Part shown: positions 51,458 through 62,800 of the stretch, piece after piece | Layout of the letters: the number at the start of each line of letters is the position of its first letter | How positions within the stretch are numbered: the stretch's first letter is position 1 | Source of the DNA: Hippasteria phrygiana | Lineage: Eukaryota; Echinodermata; Asteroidea; Valvatida; Goniasteridae | Length of the DNA: 64,000 nt | Direction of reading: 5' to 3' | Assembly (NCBI GenBank): GCA_037893225.1 | Contig: JAZGUH010000702.1 | Span: forward strand, 1,101,089-1,165,088 | Translations under genes and position numbers: made by a program | Notes under the pieces: model-generated | What the model was told of the DNA's origin: nothing | Database searches by the model: none | What the model saw: only the letters and a program-made list of their open reading frames with translations

Positions 51458-54009
51458 TTTGACATGCATGGAGCAATAAATAGACGGTAACATGTACACA
51501 GGTGTTGGCCGGAAAGAAAATAAACATTGCGAGGTTTGAATTTTCTTCACAAGTTTTAACTCTAAGAAGCCGACGATAATTGCAACATGTAGCGCCAGAT
51601 CTAAGCTATCCATACATGTCAAAATTACTGAATTTGGTTGATATTTCATGCAATTATGAATGAGTAAAGCAAGTCCATACCCCAGGGAATTTGACAGGCA
51701 TGGAGCAATAAATAGACGGTAACATGTACACAGATGTTGGCCGGAAAGAAAATAAACATTGCGAGGTTTGACTTTTCTCCACAAGTGTTAACTCTAAGAA
51801 GCCGCCGATAATTGCAACATGTAGCGCCAGATCTAAGCTATCCATACATGTCAAAATTACTGAATTTGGTTGATATTTCATGCAATTATGAATGAGTAAA
51901 GCAAGTCCATACCCCAGGGAATTTGACAGGCATGGAGCAATAAATAAAAGGTAATCTGCACACAGATGTTGGCCGGAAAGAAAATAAACATTGCGAGGTT
52001 TGACTTTTCTCCACAAGTGTTAACTCTAAGAAGCCGCCGATAATTGCAACATGTAGCGCCAGATCTAAGCTATCCATACATGTCAAAATTACTGAATTTG
52101 GTTGATATTTCATGCAATTATGAATGAGTAAAGCAAGTCCATACCCCAGGGAATTTGACATGCATGGAGCAATAAATAGACGGTAACATGTACACAGATG
52201 TTGGCCGGAAAGAAAATAAACATTGCGAGGTTTGAATTTTCTCCACAAGTTTTAACTCTAAGAAGCCGCCGATAATTGCAACATGTAGCGCCAGATCTAA
52301 GCTATCCATACATGTCAAAATTACTGAATTTGGTTGATATTTCATGCAATTATGAATGAGTAAAGCAAGTCCATACCCCAGGGAATTTGACAGGCATGGA
52401 GCAATAAATAAAAGGTAATCTGCACACAGATGTTGGCCGGAAAGAAAATAAACATTGCGAGGTTTGACTTTTCTCCACAAGTGTTAACTCTAAGAAGCCG
52501 CCGATAATTGCAACATGTAGCGCCAGATCTAAGCTATCCATACATGTCAAAATTACTGAATTTGGTTGATATTTCATGCAATTATGAATGAGTAAAGCAA
52601 GTCCATACCCCAGGGAATTTGACATGCATGGAGCAATAAATAGACGGTAACATGTACACAGATGTTGGCCGGAAAGAAAATAAACATTGCGAGGTTTGAA
52701 TTTTCTCCACAAGTGTTAACTCTAAGAAGCCGCCGATAATTGCAACATGTAGCGCCAGATCTACGCTATCCATACATGTCAAAATTACTGTATTTGGTTG
52801 ATATTTCATGCAATTATGAATGAGTAAAGCAAGTCCATACCCCAGGGAATTTGACATGCATGGAGCAATAAATAGACGGTAACATGTACACAGATGTTGG
52901 CCGGAAAGAAAATAAACATTGCGAGGTTTGACTTTTCTCCACAAGTGTTAACTCTAAGAAGCCGCCGATAATTGCAACATGTAGCGCCAGATCTACGCTA
53001 TCCATACATGTCAAAATTACTGTATTTGGTTGATATTTCATGCAATTATGAATGAGTAAAGCAAGTCCATACCCCAGGGAATTTGACAGGCATGGAGCAA
53101 TAAATAAAAGGTAATCTGCACACAGATGTTGGCCGGAAAGAAAATAAACATTGCGAGGTTTGACTTTTCTCCACAAGTGTTAACTCTAAGAAGCCGCCGA
53201 TAATTGCAACATGTAGCGCCAGATCTAAGCTATCCATACATGTCAAAATTACTGAATTTGGTTGATATTTCATGCAATTATGAATGAGTAAAGCAAGTCC
53301 ATACCCCAGGGAATTTGACATGCATGGAGCAATAAATAGACGGTAACATGTACACAGATGTTGGCCGGAAAGAAAATAAACATTGCGAGGTTTGAATTTT
53401 CTCCACAAGTTTTAACTCTAAGAAGCCGCCGATAATTGCAACATGTAGCGCCAGATCTAAGCTATCCATACATGTCAAAATTACTGTATTTGGTTGATAT
53501 TTCATGCAATTATGAATGAGTAAAGCAAGTCCATACCCCAGGGAATTTGACATGCATGGAGCAATAAATAGACGGTAACATGTACACAGATGTTGGCCGG
53601 AAAGAAAATAAACATTGCGAGGTTTGACTTTTCTCCACAAGTGTTAACTCTAAGAAGCCGCCGATAATTGCAACATGTAGCGCCAGATCTACGCTATCCA
53701 TACATGTCAAAATTACTGTATTTGGTTGATATTTCATGCAATTATGAATGAGTAAAGCAAGTCCATACCCCAGGGAATTTGACAGGCATGGAGCAATAAA
53801 TAAAAGGTAATCTGCACACAGATGTTGGCCGGAAAGAAAATAAACATTGCGAGGTTTGACTTTTCTCCACAAGTGTTAACTCTAAGAAGCCGCCGATAAT
53901 TGCAACATGTAGCGCCAGATCTACGCTATCCATACATGTCAAAATTACTGTATTTGGTTGATATTTCATGCAATTATGAATGAGTAAAGCAAGTCCATAC
54001 CCCAGGGAA
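51458..54009. repeat. 11-monomer block (2,552 bp) opening the last superblock
   Basis: The unit order is T3-T4(A121)-T2v-T6-T2v-T5-T1-T2v-T6-T1-T2, followed by another T3 at 54,010. The same eleven classes in the same order occur at 59,813-62,352. Although this block has the same length as the 11-mer at 30-41 kb, the order differs, so it is a separate unit type. T2/T2v units make up 4 of 11. Confidence 0.85.
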
Positions 54010-57000
54010 TTTGACATGCATGGAGCAATAAATAGACGGTAACATGTACACAGGTGTTGGCCGGAAAGAAAATAAACATTGCGAGGTTTGAATTTTCTTC
54101 ACAAGTTTTAACTCTAAGAAGCCGACGATAATTGCAACATGTAGCGCCAGATCTAAGCTATCCATACATGTCAAAATTACTGAATTTGGTTGATATTTCA
54201 TGCAATTATGAATGAGTAAAGCAAGTCCATACCCCAGGGAATTTGACAGGCATGGAGCAATAAATAGACGGTAACATGTACACAGATGTTGGCCGGAAAG
54301 AAAATAAACATTGCGAGGTTTGACTTTTCTCCACAAGTGTTAACTCTAAGAAGCCGCCGATGATTGCAACATGTAGCGCCAGATCTAAGCTATCCATACA
54401 TGTCAAAATTACTGAATTTGGTTGATATTTCATGCAATTATGAATGAGTAAAGCAAGTCCATACCCCAGGGAATTTGACATGCATGGAGCAATAAATAGA
54501 CGGTAACATGTACACAGATGTTGGCCGGAAAGAAAATAAACATTGCGAGGTTTGACTTTTCTCCACAAGTGTTAACTCTAAGAAGCCGCCGATAATTGCA
54601 ACATGTAGCGCCAGATCTACGCTTATCCATACATGTCAAAATTACTGTATTTGGTTGATATTTCATGCAATTATGAATGAGTAAAGCAAGTCCATACCCC
54701 AGGGAATTTGACATGCATGGAGCAATAAATAGACGGTAACATGTACACAGATGTTGGCCGGAAAGAAAATAAACATTGCGAGGTTTGACTTTTCTCCACA
54801 AGTGTTAACTCTAAGAAGCCGCCGATAATTGCAACATGTAGCGCCAGATCTACGCTATCCATACATGTCAAAATTACTGAATTTGGTTGATATTTCATGC
54901 AATTATGAATGAGTAAAGCAAGTCCATACCCCAGGGAATTTGACATGCATGGAGCAATAAATAAAAGGTAATCTGCACACAGATGTTGGCCGGAAAGAAA
55001 ATAAACATTGCGAGGTTTGACTTTTCTCCACAAGTGTTAACTCTAAGAAGCCGCCGATAATTGCAACATGTAGCGCCAGATCTAAGCTATCCATACATGT
55101 CAAAATTACTGAATTTGGTTGATATTTCATGCAATTATGAATGAGTAAAGCAAGTCCATACCCCAGGGAATTTGACATGCATGGAGCAATAAATAGACGG
55201 TAACATGTACACAGATGTTGGCCGGAAAGAAAATAAACATTGCGAGGTTTGAATTTTCTCCACAAGTTTTAACTCTAAGAAGCCGCCGATAATTGCAACA
55301 TGTAGCGCCAGATCTAAGCTATCCATACATGTCAAAATTACTGAATTTGGTTGATATTTCATGCAATTATGAATGAGTAAAGCAAGTCCATACCCCAGGG
55401 AATTTGACAGGCATGGAGCAATAAATAAAAGGTAATCTGCACACAGATGTTGGCCGGAAAGAAAATAAACATTGCGAGGTTTGACTTTTCTCCACAAGTG
55501 TTAACTCTAAGAAGCCGCCGATAATTGCAACATGTAGCGCCAGATCTAAGCTATCCATACATGTCAAAATTACTGAATTTGGTTGATATTTCATGCAATT
55601 ATGAATGAGTAAAGCAAGTCCATACCCCAGGGAATTTGACATGCATGGAGCAATAAATAGACGGTAACATGTACACAGATGTTGGCCGGAAAGAAAATAA
55701 ACATTGCGAGGTTTGAATTTTCTCCACAAGTGTTAACTCTAAGAAGCCGCCGATAATTGCAACATGTAGCGCCAGATCTAAGCTATCCATACATGTCAAA
55801 ATTACTGTATTTGGTTGATATTTCATGCAATTATGAATGAGTAAAGCAAGTCCATACCCCAGGGAATTTGACAGGCATGGAGCAATAAATAAAAGGTAAT
55901 CTGCACACAGATGTTGGCCGGAAAGAAAATAAACATTGCGAGGTTTGACTTTTCTCCACAAGTGTTAACTCTAAGAAGCCGCCGATAATTGCAACATGTA
56001 GCGCCAGATCTAAGCTATCCATACATGTCAAAATTACTGAATTTGGTTGATATTTCATGCAATTATGAATGAGTAAAGCAAGTCCATACCCCAGGGAATT
56101 TGACATGCATGGAGCAATAAATAGACGGTAACATGTACACAGATGTTGGCCGGAAAGAAAATAAACATTGCGAGGTTTGAATTTTCTCCACAAGTTTTAA
56201 CTCTAAGAAGCCGCCGATAATTGCAACATGTAGCGCCAGATCTAAGCTATCCATACATGTCAAAATTACTGAATTTGGTTGATATTTCATGCAATTATGA
56301 ATGAGTAAAGCAAGTCCATACCCCAGGGAATTTGACAGGCATGGAGCAATAAATAAAAGGTAATCTGCACACAGATGTTGGCCGGAAAGAAAATAAACAT
56401 TGCGAGGTTTGACTTTTCTCCACAAGTGTTAACTCTAAGAAGCCGCCGATAATTGCAACATGTAGCGCCAGATCTAAGCTATCCATACATGTCAAAATTA
56501 CTGAATTTGGTTGATATTTCATGCAATTATGAATGAGTAAAGCAAGTCCATACCCCAGGGAATTTGACATGCATGGAGCAATAAATAGACGGTAACATGT
56601 ACACAGATGTTGGCCGGAAAGAAAATAAACATTGCGAGGTTTGAATTTTCTCCACAAGTGTTAACTCTAAGAAGCCGCCGATAATTGCAACATGTAGCGC
56701 CAGATCTACGCTATCCATACATGTCAAAATTACTGTATTTGGTTGATATTTCATGCAATTATGAATGAGTAAAGCAAGTCCATACCCCAGGGAATTTGAC
56801 ATGCATGGAGCAATAAATAGACGGTAACATGTACACAGATGTTGGCCGGAAAGAAAATAAACATTGCGAGGTTTGACTTTTCTCCACAAGTGTTAACTCT
56901 AAGAAGCCGCCGATAATTGCAACATGTAGCGCCAGATCTACGCTATCCATACATGTCAAAATTACTGTATTTGGTTGATATTTCATGCAATTATGAATGA

Positions 57001-57954
57001 GTAAAGCAAGTCCATACCCCAGGGAATTTGACAGGCATGGAGCAATAAATAAAAGGTAATCTGCACACAGATGTTGGCCGGAAAGAAAATAAACATTGCG
57101 AGGTTTGACTTTTCTCCACAAGTGTTAACTCTAAGAAGCCGCCGATAATTGCAACATGTAGCGCCAGATCTAAGCTATCCATACATGTCAAAATTACTGA
57201 ATTTGGTTGATATTTCATGCAATTATGAATGAGTAAAGCAAGTCCATACCCCAGGGAATTTGACATGCATGGAGCAATAAATAGACGGTAACATGTACAC
57301 AGATGTTGGCCGGAAAGAAAATAAACATTGCGAGGTTTGAATTTTCTCCACAAGTTTTAACTCTAAGAAGCCGCCGATAATTGCAACATGTAGCGCCAGA
57401 TCTAAGCTATCCATACATGTCAAAATTACTGTATTTGGTTGATATTTCATGCAATTATGAATGAGTAAAGCAAGTCCATACCCCAGGGAATTTGACATGC
57501 ATGGAGCAATAAATAGACGGTAACATGTACACAGATGTTGGCCGGAAAGAAAATAAACATTGCGAGGTTTGACTTTTCTCCACAAGTGTTAACTCTAAGA
57601 AGCCGCCGATAATTGCAACATGTAGCGCCAGATCTACGCTATCCATACATGTCAAAATTACTGTATTTGGTTGATATTTCATGCAATTATGAATGAGTAA
57701 AGCAAGTCCATACCCCAGGGAATTTGACAGGCATGGAGCAATAAATAAAAGGTAATCTGCACACAGATGTTGGCCGGAAAGAAAATAAACATTGCGAGGT
57801 TTGACTTTTCTCCACAAGTGTTAACTCTAAGAAGCCGCCGATAATTGCAACATGTAGCGCCAGATCTACGCTATCCATACATGTCAAAATTACTGTATTT
57901 GGTTGATATTTCATGCAATTATGAATGAGTAAAGCAAGTCCATACCCCAGGGAA
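54010..57954. repeat. 17-monomer higher-order repeat (3,945 bp) with a marker insertion
   Basis: The order is T3-T4-T1(+1)-T1 hybrid-T2v(T8)-T6-T2v-T5-like-T2v-T6-T2v-T5-T1-T2v-T6-T1-T2. The third unit (54,474) is 233 bases long because of an extra T in CGCTTATCC near 54,623. The same insertion occurs 3,945 bp later (58,569) and again near 62,961, so it is an inherited marker, not a sequencing error. The fifth unit combines T8 with the T2 block, a combination shared only by the matching units at 58,884 and 63,276. Confidence 0.87.
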
Positions 57955-59812
57955 TTTGACATGCATGGAGCAATAAATAGACGGTAACATGTACACAGGT
58001 GTTGGCCGGAAAGAAAATAAACATTGCGAGGTTTGAATTTTCTTCACAAGTTTTAACTCTAAGAAGCCGACGATAATTGCAACATGTAGCGCCAGATCTA
58101 AGCTATCCATACATGTCAAAATTACTGAATTTGGTTGATATTTCATGCAATTATGAATGAGTAAAGCAAGTCCATACCCCAGGGAATTTGACAGGCATGG
58201 AGCAATAAATAGACGGTAACATGTACACAGATGTTGGCCGGAAAGAAAATAAACATTGCGAGGTTTGACTTTTCTCCACAAGTGTTAACTCTAAGAAGCC
58301 GCCGATGATTGCAACATGTAGCGCCAGATCTAAGCTATCCATACATGTCAAAATTACTGAATTTGGTTGATATTTCATGCAATTATGAATGAGTAAAGCA
58401 AGTCCATACCCCAGGGAATTTGACATGCATGGAGCAATAAATAGACGGTAACATGTACACAGATGTTGGCCGGAAAGAAAATAAACATTGCGAGGTTTGA
58501 CTTTTCTCCACAAGTGTTAACTCTAAGAAGCCGCCGATAATTGCAACATGTAGCGCCAGATCTACGCTTATCCATACATGTCAAAATTACTGTATTTGGT
58601 TGATATTTCATGCAATTATGAATGAGTAAAGCAAGTCCATACCCCAGGGAATTTGACATGCATGGAGCAATAAATAGACGGTAACATGTACACAGATGTT
58701 GGCCGGAAAGAAAATAAACATTGCGAGGTTTGACTTTTCTCCACAAGTGTTAACTCTAAGAAGCCGCCGATAATTGCAACATGTAGCGCCAGATCTACGC
58801 TATCCATACATGTCAAAATTACTGAATTTGGTTGATATTTCATGCAATTATGAATGAGTAAAGCAAGTCCATACCCCAGGGAATTTGACATGCATGGAGC
58901 AATAAATAAAAGGTAATCTGCACACAGATGTTGGCCGGAAAGAAAATAAACATTGCGAGGTTTGACTTTTCTCCACAAGTGTTAACTCTAAGAAGCCGCC
59001 GATAATTGCAACATGTAGCGCCAGATCTAAGCTATCCATACATGTCAAAATTACTGAATTTGGTTGATATTTCATGCAATTATGAATGAGTAAAGCAAGT
59101 CCATACCCCAGGGAATTTGACATGCATGGAGCAATAAATAGACGGTAACATGTACACAGATGTTGGCCGGAAAGAAAATAAACATTGCGAGGTTTGAATT
59201 TTCTCCACAAGTTTTAACTCTAAGAAGCCGCCGATAATTGCAACATGTAGCGCCAGATCTAAGCTATCCATACATGTCAAAATTACTGAATTTGGTTGAT
59301 ATTTCATGCAATTATGAATGAGTAAAGCAAGTCCATACCCCAGGGAATTTGACATGCATGGAGCAATAAATAGACGGTAACATGTACACAGATGTTGGCC
59401 GGAAAGAAAATAAACATTGCGAGGTTTGACTTTTCTCCACAAGTGTTAACTCTAAGAAGCCGCCGATAATTGCAACATGTAGCGCCAGATCTACGCTATC
59501 CTCTACATGTCAAAATTACTGTATTTGGTTGATATTTCATGCAATTATGAATGAGTAAAGCAAGTCCATACCCCAGGGAATTTGACAGGCATGGAGCAAT
59601 AAATAAAAGGTAATCTGCACACAGATGTTGGCCGGAAAGAAAATAACATTGCGAGGTTTGACTTTTTCTCCACAAGTGTTAACTCTAAGAAGCCGCCGAT
59701 AATTGCAACATGTAGCGCCAGATCTACGCTATCCATACATGTCAAAATTACTGTATTTGGTTGATATTTCATGCAATTATGAATGAGTAAAGCAAGTCCA
59801 TACCCCAGGGAA
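57955..59812. repeat. Shortened second copy of the 17-mer (8 units)
   Basis: The units T3-T4-T1(+1)-T1 hybrid-T2v(T8)-T6 match 54,010-55,402. The copy then jumps to T1-T2, equivalent to 57,491-57,954, before the next T3 at 59,813. Nine units (2,088 bp), equivalent to 55,403-57,490, are missing. An in-phase unequal exchange between homologous units would produce exactly this. The T1 unit near 59,348 holds the first odd indel of the noisy end (CCTCTACATG near 59,490). Confidence 0.83.
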
Positions 59813-62800
59813 TTTGACATGCATGGAGCAATAAATAGACGGTAACATGTACACAGGTGTTGGCCGGAAAGAAAATAAACATTGCGAGGTTTGAATTTTC
59901 TTCACAAGTTTTAACTCTAAGAAGCCGACGATAATTGCAACATGTAGCGCCAGATCTAAGCTATCCATACATGTCAAAATTACTGAATTTGGTTGATATT
60001 TCATGCAATTATGAATGAGTAAGCAAGTCCATACCCCAGGGAATTTGACAGGCATGGAGCCATAAATAGACGGTAACATGAACACAGATGTTGGCCGGAA
60101 AGAAAATAAACATTGCGAGGTTTGACTTTTCTCCACAAGTGTTAACTCTAAGAAGCCGCCGATAATTGCAACATGTAGCGCCAGATCTAAGCTATCCATA
60201 CATGTCAAAATTACTGAATTTGGTTGATATTTCATGCAATTATGAATGAGTAAAGCAAGTCCATACCCCAGGGAATTTGACAGGCATGGAGCAATAAATA
60301 AAAGGTAACTGCACACAGATGTTGGCCGGAAAGAAAATAAACATTGCGAGGTTGACTTTTCTCCACAAGTGTTAACTCTAAGAAGCCGCCGATAATTGCA
60401 ACATGTAGCGCCAGATCTAAGCTATCCATACATGTCAAAATTACTGAATTTGGTTGATATTCATGCAATTATGAATGAGTAAAGCAAGTCCATACCCCAG
60501 GGAATTTGACATGCATGGAGCAATAAATAGACGGTAACATGTACACAGATGTTGGCCGGAAAGAAAATAAACATTGCGAGGTTTGAATTTTCTCCACAAG
60601 TTTTAACTCTAAGAAGCCGCCGATAATTGCAACATGTAGCGCCAGATCTAAGCTATCCATACATGTCAAAATTACTGAATTTGGTTGATATTTCATGCAA
60701 TTATGAATGAGTAAAGCAAGTCCATACCCAGGGAATTTGACAGGCATGGAGCAATAAATAAAAGGTAATCTGCACACAGATGTTGGCCGAAAGAAAATAA
60801 ACATTGCGAGGTTTGACTTTTCTCCACAAGTGTTAACTCTAAGAAGCCGCCGATAATTGCAACATGTAGCGCCAGATCTAAGCTATCCATACATGTCAAA
60901 ATTACTGAATTTGGTTGATATTTCATGCAATTATGAATGAGTAAAGCAAGTCCATACCCCAGGGAATTTGACATGCATGGAGCAATAAATAGACGGTAAC
61001 ATGTACACAGATGTTGGCCGGAAAGAAAATAAACATTGCGAGGTTTGAATTTTCTCCACAAGTGTTAACTCTAAGAAGCCGCCGATAATTGCAACATGTA
61101 GCGCCAGATCTACGCTATCCATACATGTCAAAATTACTGTATTTGGTTGATATTCATGCAATTATGAATGAGTAAAGCAAGTCCATACCCCCAGGGAATG
61201 TTGACATGCATGGAGCAATAAATAGACGGTAACATGTACACAGATGTTGGCCGAAAGAAAATAAACATTGCGAGGTTTGACTTTTCTCCACAAGTGTTAA
61301 CTCTAAGAAGCCGCCGATAATTGCAACATGTAGCGCCAGATCTACGCTATCCATACATGTCAAAATTACTGTATTTGGTTGATATTTCATGCAATTATGA
61401 ATGAGTAAAGCAAGTCCATACCCCAGGGAATTTGACAGGCATGGAGCAATAAATAAAAGGTAATCTGCACACAGATGTTGGCCGGAAAGAAAATAAACAT
61501 TGCGAGGTTTGACTTTCTCCACAAGTGTTAACTCTAAGAAGCCGCCGATAATTGCAACATGTAGGCGCCAGATCTAAGCTATCCATACATGTCAAAATTA
61601 CTGAATTTGGTTGATATTTCATGCAATTATGAATGAGTAAAGCAAGTCCATACCCCAGGAATTTGACATGCATGGAGCAATAAATAGACGGTAACATGTA
61701 CACAGATGTTGGCCGGAAAGAAAATAAACATTGCGAGGTTTGATTTTCTCCACAAGTTTTAACTCTAAGAAGCCGCCGATAATTGCAACATGTAGCGCCA
61801 GATCTAAGCTATCCATACATGTCAAAATTACTGTATTTGGTGATATTTCATGCAATTATGAATGAGTAAAGCAAGTCCATACCCCAGGGAATTTGACATG
61901 CATGGAGCAATAAATAGACGGTAACATGTACACAGATGTTGGCCGAAAGAAAATAAACATTGCGAGGTTTGACTTTTCTCCACAAGTGTTAACTCTAAGA
62001 AGCCGCCGATAATTGCAACATGTAGCGCCAGATCTACGCTATCCATACATGTCAAAATTACTGTATTTGGTTGATATTTCATGCAATTATGAATGAGTAA
62101 AGCAAGTCCATACCCCAGGGAATTGACAGGCATGGAGCAATAAATAAAAGGTAATCTGCACACAGATGTTGGCCGGAAAGAAAATAAACATTGCGAGGTT
62201 TGACTTTTCTCCACAAGTGTTAACTCTAAGAAGCCGCCGATAATTGCAACATGTAGCGCCAGATCTACGCTATCCATACATGTCAAATTACTGTATTTGG
62301 TTGATATTTCATGCAATTATGAATGAGTAAAGCAAGTCCATACCCCAGGGAATTTGACATGCATGGAGCAATAAATAGACGGTAACATGTACACAGGTGT
62401 TGGCCGAAAGAAATAAACATTGCGAGGTTTGAATTTTCTTCACAAGTTTTAACTCTAGAAGCCGACGATAATTGCAACATGTAGCGCCAGATCTAAGCTA
62501 TCCATACATGTCAAAATTACTGAATTTGGTTGATATTTCATGCAATTATGAATGAGTAAAGCAAGTCCATACCCCAGGGAATTTGACAGGCATGGAGCAA
62601 TAAATAGACGGTAACATGTACACAGATGTTGGCCGGAAAGAAATAAACATTGCGAGGTTTGACTTTTCTCCACAAGTGTTAACTCTAAGAAGCCGCCGAT
62701 GATTGCAACATGTAGCGCCAGATCTAAGCTATCCATACATGTCAAAATTACTGAATTTGGTTGATATTTTCATGCAATTATGAATGAGTAAAGCAAGTCC

